This document shows positions 49,390-59,825 of a DNA stretch of 64,000 nt, in pieces. This stretch comes from Lithospermum erythrorhizon. Lineage: Eukaryota > Streptophyta > Magnoliopsida > Boraginales > Boraginaceae. The translations under genes and the position numbers were made by a program. The stretch's first letter is position 1. Each line of letters starts with the position of its first letter. The notes under the pieces were generated by a model. That model did not search any database. It was not told the origin of the DNA and saw only the letters and a program-made list of their open reading frames with translations. Location of the stretch: NCBI GenBank assembly GCA_019722365.1, contig JADFUC010001770.1, positions 1 to 64,000 of the forward strand. The letters run 5' to 3'.

Positions 49390-51179
49390 TATTCAGTTTG
49401 TGGTGGGACCCGAGGAGATAGTATAAATAATTTTGGAATAATATGTGATATATCGAGATGGAGTATGAGATGAGTAGTAATATATGTCTCGGGGAATACT
49501 TGATAGATCGGTTTCGTTGAGATTTAAGTCTTGGAAGGTGTAAAGTGCTTAGAAAGCCTGACGGGCTTAAATTCTTATAAATATCACTTTACCACCATAT
49601 CTCATCGCCATCCAGCCTTGTCCCCCATAATGGCGAAATGCTCTCCGTTTTCGCTTGAATTTTTTAATTTAAATACGTTGTGTACAAATTAGAAACAATT
49701 TGGATTCTTCTCGCCATAAATGTAAATCATCACAGGTAAGAAAGATCAAATCTTTGAGATATTTGAGTTTTGAAGGATTGACTTCTATGGATTTTTTGTT
49801 GAGCTTTTAGATCTTGAATTTATTATGGCAGAAATGTTATATGAGTATCGTATAGGGGATTAGCGGTGTTTTGAGTGATTCTTTGGGGTTAGAAAGTGGT
49901 GTAAAGTTGAGGAGGTTGACTTTATTGACTTTCTTAAATGAACTTTAAATTGTAATATGAGGTTAGAGGACTTTAATATAGTTGTTTGGGTATAAATTAT
50001 TGGTTTGGATATGGATATGTAGAATTGGGTTGAGAAATGTTGGGGAAAGTTAAAGTATAGCATTTAAGCGTTTGAATTGGAGAGTTGTATTTAATGGATT
50101 AATTAGTTGTCAATTGATTGTTGGATTGATTAGAATGCTTAAAGTGTTATTATTGGGGTAATAAGGCGATAACCGAATATTGAGATTTTACGAAGTTGGC
50201 GATTAGAATGTAGTTATGTTGGAATATTAAAAGTGTATACGATCTTGGGGATAGGATGATTGCTAAGGGTTGTAGAATTTGAATGGTGAGGCGATGAGTA
50301 TAACGCTCGGGGTTTATATAGTGTTAAAGAGGTTATTACAAATGTGTTATAATGTATAATTTCCTTGAATAGGAGTTGAACACGGATCCCATGCGAGAAT
50401 TTTCAAGTCATTATTCTTGCTTTGAAACCGAGGTGAGTACAAATCTCACGATGGGGACCTTTCATATATATTATGTTGTATATATTACGTGTGATATCTT
50501 GGGATTATTCTGATATGTGTATTGTGTGATTATGATTGATACTATGTGTAAACTTTGATTTATGATTCATATGATGAAATAATTGAGATTTTGGGTTATA
50601 TTATGAATAGTGAGATTATGATTCATATAAATGCGATAATAAGTGATTATGATTTATATCATAGGGTATTTGTGAATATGATTCGTGGTAAGTTTTGTGT
50701 GGATGTGTGATATTGTGGTTGTGTCAATTGTGTTTGATTGCTTGAGTGTGTTACTTGCGGATGGTGGTGACCCAGGCCGGGAGGTTGGTGTGAATTAATG
50801 CGTATTGTGTGGGTTGCCAGGTGGTTGGGGTTGGTGTGATATGCTTGGCGTTTGAGGGGTGTAGGCCTCGGTCGAGGATGGAGGTGGGCCTCGTACGTTA
50901 TGTGGAGATGGATTCGCCATATGTGTATTATTTGGAGGTGGATTACTTATTGTGTGTATTATTTGGAGGTGGTTCCACCATTGTGTGTATTGTTTGGAGG
51001 TGGATTCTCGTTTGATACCTTTGTGTCTTTGAAACTATTTCCCTCGAATAGTATCGTTATTTATGATTATAAGCTCGTGTATATTATCATGTAACATCAT
51101 ATAAGAGGATTATATGTGAGTTGTGTTATTCATTATTGGCTGGTTGATATATAAGCATAATATTATTTATCTGGCGTAT
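49390..51179 (+). repeat. Gypsy LTR, left part, interrupted by a solo LTR
   Basis: Starting TGGTGGGACCCGAGG, it follows the 23.09-kb LTR and then the 24.86-kb LTR pattern, including ATCTCACGATGGGGACC at about 50442 and the 30-bp repeat zone at 50905-51012. It breaks off at 51179, and the pattern resumes at 53616. Open frames at 50809-51094 are translations of the repeat array. Confidence 0.75.
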
Positions 51180-53615
51180 TGTAATAACCCGTTCTGAAAA
51201 AAATTTATTTTTTCGGTCGGTGGAATAGAATAGTATAATATTTGATGATAATATTATTTCGTAAAATTTTTGAGCTTCGAATTGCATTTATAATTTAGTA
51301 TTTTTGCTATGGAAAATTTTATCTTTGGAATCGGGTTAGATTTGAGATTTAGAGCGGAAGCTTAGGAGAAATTAACGAAAACCGAGCAGGACTCGAGTTT
51401 TTTAAATATCTCTTATTACCTATCCTCCGCATCATCCACCAACAACATCGTCTTCTTCCTCTTTTCTCCTTGGTGGCGAGATTTCCTTCCCACTCCCCGC
51501 CAGATTTTTCTTCCGTTTCATCTCTTCGGTGTCGCTCAGGCTTCAGAGATCGTTTGTAGAATATCGTTATACATCCGTTCTCTTGAGGAGTTAAGGTATG
51601 AAAGTTCAAGTCTTTTGAGATATTTCTTGGGTTTTTGACATAGTTGACTTTTCCATAATTCAATTTATGATGAATCTTAGTTGGTACTGGGTTCTATGAT
51701 ATATAAATTAATTCATGAGCTTAGAGGTGGATTTGAGGATGTTATGGGTAGGTTGAGTTTTAGGTTTGATTGACTTTTCTAGGTGATATTTTTCAAGACT
51801 TTAAATGTGTAGGAGGTTATGTTGGGACCTTATTATAGTTGTTGTGATATTAAATTGGTAATTTAAAATTGATTAAAAGTTAGGTTGAAAGTGTTAATTC
51901 GAGTTGAGTTATAATTAGTATTTAGAATTATATATTTATTGGTATGATATTGATTAACTAAAATGACATAAGTTGATTTGTAATGATTAAGTAATAAGAT
52001 GGAATTATAGCGAGGATCGATTAGGTTGTGTCTAAGGTAGGATTTTAAATTCGATAATTAAATCCAAATAAATGTTAGGCTTTGTTTAGAGATAAGTTCC
52101 CCCCTAGAGTTAGTTATGTATCTTCTAAAACGCCGGTATAGTAGTAGGTCTTGATTAGCACTTTGGGTGTTTGTTTAGGCGTTGATCGTGGAAAAGAGCC
52201 GATTCACGAGTGATTGTGTTCGCGGAGGTTTTGTAGTAGCTAGCGGTGAGTACTTATCTAAGCGGGTGTTACTTTATGTATTCATTATAAATTGTGAACA
52301 TGTTATTGTGTTATGATTAAATGAGAATGATATACGTGTAATTGTTATCGTTATGTGATTATATTCTACGTGGCGTTGAAGATTTAGCAGGGTAAGTAAT
52401 AAGCTTGAACTCAGTATATTTCGATTTATGTGGCCTTGTCGACTGTGATTTAATGTGGCACTTGTCGTGATTGTGTTTGACTTGATTGTGAGATGTTTTA
52501 ATTGTGTTCTTGGATATTGTTTGGGGAGTAGAGTAGGTTATTGAGGTGATGGTTAGAGTTATCTATGACTTGGGGTGACTTGAGTATCGAGTTTGACTAT
52601 GTTGGGATGATTAGGGTTAGGTGACTCTCTCACTTCCTTGTAGGATATCTGCGGCGATATTGGCCTTATACTTAGTGTATAGTGCGGTGTGCACTTATCT
52701 TGGTAGTAGCAGGCGGTGTGCGCTATCTTGTGTATGAGTGCGATGTGCGCTTATCACTTTGTGTATAAAGTGCGGTGTGCCTTATACTTTGTGTATAAGT
52801 GCGGTTTTGGCCTTATCTTTAACGGTATAATGCAGTGATATGATTAGTCATTCACAACGGTGAGCCAGTTGAAATATGCGCGTTAGAGGTTGAGCCTCTT
52901 TGGTGGGGATATGAGAGATAGGAGGTTTGATAGTAGAGTTTTAGTCGTTGTTGAGTCTCTTGATTTCTTTTAAGGTGTGTGCTGCAGAGCCTTACATTTA
53001 GCCGTGTATTATGTCGGAGACTTATATTGGAATACGTGTTGTATGACCTTTTTAGGTAATCCTGGATGTATGTATTTTATTCATATTTGACTATTATATT
53101 ATTATTGATTGACAGCGTTCCCATGTGGTAAGTTATTTTTGTGTTAAAGTTCCAAAACTGGCGAACTACCTTTACCGTTGGGCGGCATTTCATTTGTGCA
53201 GTTGGTAGAAATTTGTTTGAGAGTTTTGTTAAATTGGCTGGGTGGTGTGAAGGTCTTGATCGATTTTGATGCTTGTTGTCAGCTGTTTTGGTATTTATTT
53301 TCCTTTTGAAACTTTAGCCTTGTCGGCCGGTTGTCATTTTGTATTAAAGGTACAATCACCTCTCTTTTGTAGCACAGGCATTCTTGTTTATTTGGGATAT
53401 ATTTGGCTTATATATATGGAGTTGGTTGGTTGGGCCTCCTTTTTGATGGATTGTAAAGTTTTAAGCTTGTGATTATTTGAAATATTATATGTAATCTCTT
53501 TTTTTGAAGGAAGCTTGAGTAGTTTTTTAAAGGCTGAATCGTCCAATCGGTTTGGTGGAATACGGTGTTGGGATTATAATTTCTGCATAAAGGGCGCAGG
53601 CGGGTGTCGTTCACA
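51180..53615 (+). repeat. Solo gypsy LTR inserted in another LTR
   Basis: It begins TGTAATAACCCG and ends GTCGTTCACA, like the other LTRs in this window (ends GGGTCGTTACA). At 2436 bp it has the size of the 24.86-kb LTR. The four bases GTAT border it on both sides (51176-51179 and 53616-53619), a likely target duplication. No internal region remains, so it is a solo LTR formed by LTR-LTR recombination. It carries its own tandem array at 52655-52825. Confidence 0.8.
52655..52825 (+). repeat. Tandem array in the solo LTR
   Basis: Four to five units of about 33-36 bp repeat the phrase GTGCGGTGTGC followed by TTATACTTTGTGTAT. The array lies at a position comparable to that of the unrelated 30-bp array in the other LTRs. 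Confidence 0.7.
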
Positions 53616-54072
53616 GTATGAATATATGTATATGTGGGGATCGAGTGCATTGGTATTTGTATTAGCTCGGCTTAATAGTGACTCCACTTTCTCTGTAAGG
53701 CGTTTTATGCTAGGTTCTAAAGGTTGTTGAGGTTGTTGAGAAGGCTGCGTTGATAGAATTTTAACGGATTGAAGATCGTAGATGAGGCGGTGGTGGTAAT
53801 TCTCGTGGTCATTTCCACTTTTATTTGTCGATTTGTATATTGTTGAAACTTTGGGTATTGTATTTCGTTGAAGTGCGATTGTCATCTCTTTCACTTTATG
53901 TTGTATTTTGGATGCTTTGTGTATCTTTGAGTTATATAATTAAGGTGAATTTGTATTATGTTGTTCGTTGTTTTTATTGTATATGTTGTTGGATTGTTTT
54001 TGATGAATAGTGTATTTTTATTATTAATGTCAAATGAAGTCTTTTTATGTTGTCGTCAAAATCGATCGGTAT
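53616..54072 (+). repeat. Gypsy LTR, right part
   Basis: After the solo LTR, the text GAATATATGTATATGTGG, then TTGGTATTTGTATTAGC and TTTTATGCTAGGTTCTA, matches the last ~450 bp of the gypsy LTR (26865-27330). TGGTATCTGAG at 54075 may be the remains of its primer site, in which case the interrupted LTR was a 5' LTR. Confidence 0.65.
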
Positions 54073-54189
54073 TTCTGGTATCTGAGTTCTTGATGGCTAC
54101 TTAGGCAGTCAGTCTGCCTGTATGATTTAATTTTACATATAGTGCGGGTATTTTAATTTTAAAGCGCAGCTCTTATAATTAGGCGTCCG

Positions 54190-55045
54190 TCTGGCATTGA
54201 AATAGCTATGTCGTAAAGCTATTTTATCATTGACAACTAAAATATAGGAAGCTAGCTATGGAGTAAAATATCTGAAGTAGCTTCTTATATTTGACCTGCC
54301 CCACCCACCTATTGCCTCCACCGCTACCCCCGCCTCACAGCCCTACCCAGCCTACCCCCACCCACTTTTACATATGGATCTTAGAATTTAGTGTTTTTAG
54401 GCTTTTTCCATGCTGATCTCTGACATATCTTTTGGCAGGTGAAGCTCATTGATTGTTATACAATCACAAATCAGGAGCTTGAGACTATTTCAACAAAATT
54501 TAAATTTCAGTCGATTATGAGAGGTGAATTATCCGATAGTGTACTAGTGTTCTCTTTTTTGTTCGTGCAGCACCATTTCATGGCTTTGCCTTCTGGTTCC
54601 AGGTGGCATTCAGTGGCCCTGAGATTCTTACTGACAGTGACGTACTGCCATCTATTTCTTGTTCTTCCAACACTCAACTCTCCGACACTATATAGAGGAA
54701 GAAACGGCCTCATCCTAGTGAAGCATTGATCCTATCAACTACCCCTGAGTACCCACCAACCCATTGGCAATAGGTATTCTTATTTCTAGGTTTTCGGTCT
54801 GTTCTTGCAGGTCTGAACAGTATTCATAGGTAATTCAGCTCAAGTTGCACCAGCTTATGGGGGCAGGGGTAGGGGTGGGGTGGGGATGTGAGGTGGGGTA
54901 GTAGAGGCATTAGGGTGGGGATAGGGGTGGGGTGTGTTAAAAGGAAGAAAGTAGTTTGGTATTTTAGTCGTATCTTTGTCTACATATTTTAGTGTTATGG
55001 ACCAAAATAGTCGTTTCTTGTGGCTGTAGTGAATTTGATGTGTAT
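54190..55045. mobile_element. Inverted-repeat element carrying gene exons (Pack-MULE-like)
   Basis: The flanks of the PRMT6 exons are inverted copies of each other. The left arm (about 54190-54370) reads TAGCTATGTCGTAAAGC, ACTAAAATAT and a C-rich tract with TGCCCCACCC and CGCCTCACAGCCC. The right arm (about 54857-55045), on the opposite strand, reads AGCCACAAGAAACGAC, ACTAAAATAT and a matching C-rich tract with CACCCCACCCC and ACCTCACATCCCC. Arms of ~180 bp around a captured host gene fragment fit a Pack-MULE. I could not find the 9-bp target duplication that would prove Mutator type, and no transposase is present. Confidence 0.6.
54439..54773 (+). pseudogene. PRMT6-like protein arginine methyltransferase, two captured exons
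   Basis: The family transfers methyl groups from S-adenosylmethionine to arginines of histones and other proteins. Exon A (54439-54523, after TTTTGGCAG) encodes VKLIDCYTITNQELETIS and ends in SIMR. Exon B (54571-54773, after TTCGTGCAG) encodes APFHGFAFWFQVAFSGP and later RPHPSEALILSTTPE and PPTHWQ. This matches the C-terminal beta-barrel region of plant PRMT6. The phase across the junction is correct, but the intron is only 47 bp, shorter than plant introns usually are. Exon B carries an in-frame TAG before RKKRP and another TAG after THWQ, both where the family has CAG or a similar codon. The methyltransferase core and the last exons are absent. It lies between the two arms of an inverted-repeat element. 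Confidence 0.87.
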
Positions 55046-55229
55046 TTTAGGGTAATATGGTTATTTCGTTTATATTATGGTGAAAATTGGGTGAGGGGAG
55101 TCGAGAGAGGTCTTAGAAAATTAAATGCATGGTATAGGGTTCTTGGGTATAGTATAGGGAGTGTCAGAGAATTAAAATAATTTAGGAGCAGCAGAAAGTG
55201 AGATTAAATTATAGTTCGAGTGCCGGTAA

Positions 55230-55397
55230 AAGCCTATTTTTATTCAGTTGTAATAATTATTTTTCCAATTTCTAAGAATTATTAATTTTAATTTTCTTGG
55301 TATCTATATTATTATCTTATTATTTTATCGATTTTTGTAATTTTTTATAAATTTATTATTTTAGAGTTTATTAATTTATCGAGTATTAAATACTTAC
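55230..55397 (+). mobile_element. Emigrant/pogo-like MITE, copy 2, right part
   Basis: The text TATTTTTATTCAGTTG to TTATTAATTTATCGAGTATT matches the last ~190 bp of copy 1 (44535-44727). Together with 48731-49270 it makes one complete element, split by the nest of LTRs and the PRMT6-bearing element. A 22-bp direct repeat lies outside both ends. Confidence 0.65.
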
Positions 55398-55915
55398 AAT
55401 ATAATAGAGCCATGGGGGTAGTACTTGCTAGTTTTAAGTTCATTGCCCCCCCGGTAAATTGTGATCATGTTAATTTTAACGTGAAATTTGGATGGAATCC
55501 CCAAATTAACCAATATTGATAGTTCAATCCTACTTTAACTGAACTGGAAATTTCAAAGGACAAATTGATAAATTCCGTAAGTTCAGGTGGCCGAAAGAAT
55601 TTAAACCCCAACTAAATATGCAGCCTTTTAAGGATTTAAGCAAAATAGAAACAGAGAAAAATGATCTCCAAAACAATTGAATGACGATTCGAAATGTAGT
55701 CGAATAAATAAGGAGTACACAAAAATCCTACCAGAAACAAAATTTGCAATAGTATTTGCACATCGAACTGCAGAAAACATTCAGGATTAATACCAAGAAG
55801 ACTGAAAGATGAACTTTGCAACATTTAACCAATAACAGAAATTAATTTAAAAGCAAAAAATGAAACGCCGGCTTGCTTGCTTTGTGAAACCTTCAAAAAA
55901 CCTGCAATGATAACT
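55398..55915. other. 3' flank of the eIF4A gene
   Basis: The right copy of the 22-bp direct repeat lies at 55402-55423. The eIF4A 3'UTR, read on the minus strand, extends from 55915 downward; a polyadenylation site cannot be fixed. No other gene is seen. Confidence 0.5.
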
Positions 55916-57755
55916 TCAAAGTAGATCAGCAACATTTGCAGGGAGTTCCTCGACGACCACGTTATAGAATTTCTGGATGTCGAAAAGCATACGCTCATCA
56001 TCCTTTGTCACGAAGTTAATAGCAACTCCCTTCCTTCCAAACCTTCCACTTCTTCCTATACGATGCAGATAGTTTTCAGGCTGAGTAGGTAGATCGAAGT
56101 TGATCACAAGGGAAACCTGTTGTACATCTATACCACGGGCCAAGAGATCAGTGGTGATCAGCACCCGAGATGAACCAGAGCGAAACTCACGCATGATTAT
56201 GTCACGAGTGTTCTGATCCATATCTCCATGAGTGGCAGGGCTTCCAATGTGATCCTGCTCCATCTTGTCAGTAAGCCAGTCAACCTTACGGCCCAGTGTT
56301 TGAAAGATGACACTCTGCGTGATGAGCCAAAGATGCTCATACAGATCACATAGGGGTCTCAAGCTTCCATTCCTCCTTATCAACATGCTATAAAACATTT
56401 ATACCTTCCAAGTCAACTCATCACAACAACAGGATCCTCACAGGCTTGGCTGAGAAGACACCAACTTGCACTTTAGCAGGCAGCAACTGAAAGATGTCAT
56501 AGATCTGAAAGCAAATATGTGCCACTTTAGATGGTATTTCATTTATCAACAGAAGTCGGCAGGAATTACACAAGGAAGATGAATGAATGAATGATGAAGA
56601 AACAAAGTAGACTATACTCTTTAAGGTGATTAAGGGAAAGGGGTTGGAGGTAAAGGGAAAGTTAAATACAGCAACATAATCATGATGCAGCAAGAAGAAC
56701 CAAACAAAAACACAGTTTAATAACATCAGACAACGAGCAGCCTAGAACATAGACAAACATATATTCATAAATAAAAGCTTGCACAAAATTAATACCTGAT
56801 CCTTGAACCCTCGAGAAAGCATTTCATCAGCCTCATCAAGCACAAACATCTTAATGGAGTCAGGACGGAGTGATTGCCTCCGTAACATGTCGAACACACG
56901 ACCAGGGGTGCCAACAACAGCGTGAACACCAGCTTGGAGAATGCGCTGATCTTCACGGACACTGGTCCCACCTACACAAGCATGTACCTTGACACCAAGA
57001 TAATCACCAAGTGCCCGCATGACTTTTTCAATCTGCTGTGCGAGCTCACGAGTGGGTGCCAAAACCAAAGACTGGCATTGGACCAAACTGTAATCCAATT
57101 GCTGCAAGATCCCAGAGCAGAAAGTTGCAGTCTTCCCAGTTCCAGACTGAGCCTGCTGAATGACATCAAGACCCTTGCAGAATGGAACTATACCCCTCTG
57201 TTGGATAGCGGAAGGCTTCTCAAAACCTTCAAGCAAAGGAAAGTTCAACTTCAGTGAAGGACAAATGGTCTAATGCAAAGGAATGAAGATCTAACAAAGA
57301 ACCATGACATCATAATATAACATCCAAGAAACGTTACATAGTACACTAGCAGACCATAATCTTAGGTTGATGAACATGTCTTTCATATAGGAATTCATTG
57401 GAAGTAGACATCAAATCATCTGGCAGAAATATAAGAGCAATCGAAGAATATAAATGTGTATAATTATCTTATAATACAATGCCTACCGTAAGCATAAATT
57501 CCTCTGAGAAGGTTCTCTTGCAGGCCCATTGCATCAAAACTGTCATAAACTTCGTCATATGATGTGAAGAAATCTTGTCCTCCATCAACTTCTAGTCTGG
57601 AAAGAATTCAGAGTTTCATATTTATCAGTGGTTAAATGTTTAAGGGATCATCAATAGCGAAACTGTACATATGTTTCAGACACTTACATCTCACTCATCT
57701 TAGCATCATACTGACGAGCATCAAACTGAGATCCTTCTGGTGCTTGACCTGCCAT
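55916..57755 (-). CDS. eIF4A DEAD-box RNA helicase, four coding exons, last exon disrupted as read
   Basis: eIF4A is the ATP-dependent RNA helicase of the eIF4F cap-binding complex. Exons (minus strand): 57688-57755 ([17 protein letters not shown]), 57487-57596, 56796-57226, 55916-56504, with GT-AG introns in phase. Visible motifs are the Q motif FEKPSAIQQ, motif I AQSGTGKT, Ia [21 protein letters not shown], then in the last exon [22 protein letters not shown] and [13 protein letters not shown], ending ANVADLL. The first three exons are open and highly conserved. In exon 4 the text goes from FSA straight to KPVR: the family has about 15 residues there, including the T of motif III (SAT). Small indels then put stops after RILLL. 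Exon 4 is 589 bp against an expected ~633. So either the gene is newly broken or the assembly is wrong here. Confidence 0.93.
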
Positions 57756-58311
57756 GACTGCATTGGTTGACAATATTAACAATATCATATATTCGGGAGG
57801 AACAAAATCTTCCATATATTAAACAACTGGGAGTAGAAAGAGTAAAAGAAGACCCAGATTCAACAAAATTTCAATGTGAATTCATGAATTAAGCTTTTCT
57901 CTCATATTCATTAAGGGGGGCATCAGTAGATAGATAAACAACAACCAGAAATATTTAGTCTCCCAAATTATTACTCCTGCAAAACCAATTTAACTGGAAT
58001 GTTTTTTTCAAACAAACAATCGAGACCTACGTTTGACGCGGTTTTTTATCCATAATACTTCAGTTTTTATCAACAGATTTGTATCATTAGATACTACAAA
58101 CCAAGCTCTTACATGCCAGAAATTTAAAACATAATAAAAATTATCTAAATAAGACTAATTTAGAGTAAAAATTGTTTCTTTAGGTGATTACTCAAACCTC
58201 TAGTTAAATTGAGATAGAGGTAGCAATCAACTGTATAAGCAGGTCTTCTATTAAAACATACAACTCAAACAAAAAAAACTCAACCATTTCCCATATTCAC
58301 TTTCAAACATA

Positions 58312-58556
58312 CTCCCTCCAATTCATTTTGATTGACCTTTTAGTTTTTTTGTGTCAACCTTTGATCATCAATTACTTTTTATTCATTATTCTAATAAATA
58401 CGAGTATAAATTTTACATAATTTGATTTGTCTTTAAAAACATTTTCGTAATCTTATTTTCTTAGAATTTTTCATAATATAACTATAACATAATCGATGGT
58501 CAAAGTTTGGCAAAAAAAAAAAAGAGAAAACGCCAACTAAATTAAATTGGAGCAGT
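58312..58556. mobile_element. Stowaway-like MITE in the eIF4A leader intron
   Basis: The left end CTCCCTCCAATTCATTTTGA, preceded by TA, is matched on the opposite strand by CTGCTCCAATTTAATTTAG at the right end. The similarity continues inward for about 60 bp (left CAACCTTTGATCATCAAT, right CCAAACTTTGACCATCGAT). Size ~245 bp and no open frame. CTCCCTCC at the tip and a TA target are Stowaway (Tc1/mariner-type) marks. Confidence 0.75.
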
Positions 58557-58574
58557 TCTATTGAAAACGATATC

Positions 58575-59210
58575 AAATGAGAATAAAGATCAAAACTTTC
58601 TTCAGTAGGTCACTGATTCTTGAGTAAGCTAAATCAACAACGGACACAATTTATTCAAAACCTAATAAACAAATTAAATAAAAAATACCAACATTGTAAT
58701 GCTGAAAAAACATCAGATTTCACCACATTTAATAAACAAAAAAGTACACAGGTATCCCCAGGAAAGCCTCCAATTATAAACAAAATCAAATGAGCATAAA
58801 GATCAAAACTTTCTTCACTTGGTCACTGATTCTTGCTAAAGCTAAATCAACAATGGACAAAATTTATTTAAACCCAATAAATAAATTAAATAAAACATAC
58901 CAACATTGTAATTCTGAAAAAAAATCAGATTTCACCAAATCTAATATAAAAAAATCACAGATATACAAGTCTTCTAACAGAAAACAATATAAATGAGAAT
59001 AAAGATCCAAACTTTGTTCACTTGTTCACTTGTTCTTAACGAAGCTACATCAACAATAAACAATTTTTATTCAATATCTAATAAATAGACAAAACAAAAA
59101 ATACCAACATAGTAATTATAAAAAACAAAAATAAAAACCCATCAGATTCCACCACATATAATAAATAAATAAATAAAACCCACAAATACCCTCAAACAAA
59201 TCGATCTACA
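58575..59210. repeat. ~208-bp tandem repeat in the eIF4A leader intron
   Basis: Three units start at about 58575, 58788 and 58991, each with AATGAGNATAAAGATC, then ACTTTCTTCA/ACTTTGTTCA, and later ACCAACATNGTAATT and ATCAGATTTCACCA. A decayed fourth unit seems to follow up to about 59330. Confidence 0.75.
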
Positions 59211-59383
59211 TACCAATTAATCTTAAATAACAGATCCAAATTCAAATCTTGGAATAAATAAATAAATACAAGCTACCAACATAGCAATTATAAACAACCA
59301 TTATCATTAAATTCAACCAAATATAATTAAAAAAATATTACAATTTAAAATCTTGAATAAATAATAAAGAGCTGAAAAGAAAC

Positions 59384-59515
59384 CTGAAACTAATAAATAA
59401 AAACAGAGATTAAATTGGTGGGATTTTGTAGGGTTTGACAACTCCGGCGATCTGAGTCGTGGAGTTGAGAAGATTGGTTTGAATGACTTTTTGTGTGTGA
59501 GATTGTTTTGGTAAA
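59384..59515 (-). other. eIF4A 5' leader exon
   Basis: On the minus strand, a pyrimidine-rich leader (CAATCTCACACACAAAAAG, then AACCCTACAAAATCCC) runs from about 30 bases after the TATA box to the donor at 59384. The start of transcription is inferred from the TATA position. Confidence 0.6.
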
Positions 59516-59543
59516 AAAAGCTGAAGTAGGATCCAAAACCAGA

Positions 59544-59549
59544 CTTATA
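59544..59549 (-). promoter_or_regulatory. TATA box of the eIF4A gene
   Basis: TATAAG on the minus strand, about 30 bases upstream of the likely leader start and in an otherwise AT/GC-mixed stretch. This is the only well-placed TATA-like hexamer upstream of the leader exon. Confidence 0.55.
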
Positions 59550-59559
59550 TTGGGGATAC

Positions 59560-59825
59560 TTTTGTAATGTAAATCAGCTAAATGCAACCAATATCTGTAG
59601 CCAACGATAACATCTTAACTTGAAATGATTATTTTATCGCTTTTGAGCAAGCGAATTATCTTATCTTTGTTGTGTAATAGCGAATTTTTAATCTTATAAA
59701 TAAACTTGCAAAATGGTTTTATAAAATGCGCTGCAAATTAATTAAGTGCTTATTCTGCTAAGCGGTCATAGTACTTTGTGTTTGTTGAATAATAAGCGTA
59801 GTATTAAGCTTTGTTTGTTTATGTA
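59560..59825. other. Upstream region of eIF4A, no gene
   Basis: No coding sequence. Short phrases with AAGCGAAT or TAGCGAAT recur here and again at 60980-61110 and 61930-62030, suggesting debris of one repeat family. Confidence 0.35.

Larger units (their letters stand above)
57758..59383 (-). other. 5'UTR intron of the eIF4A gene
   Basis: The donor GTTTC follows TTTCAG at 59384, and the acceptor TGCAG lies at 57758 just two bases before the start codon. A leader intron ending directly before the ATG is typical for plant eIF4A genes. The intron holds a Stowaway-like MITE and a ~208-bp tandem repeat. Confidence 0.75.

Noticed and set aside
54507..54713. 68-residue minus-strand frame containing CHLEPEGKAMKWC
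   Set aside because: It is the antisense shadow of the PRMT6 exons, which match their family along the whole sense strand.
56922..57257. 111-residue plus-strand frame
   Set aside because: It is the antisense shadow of eIF4A exon 3.
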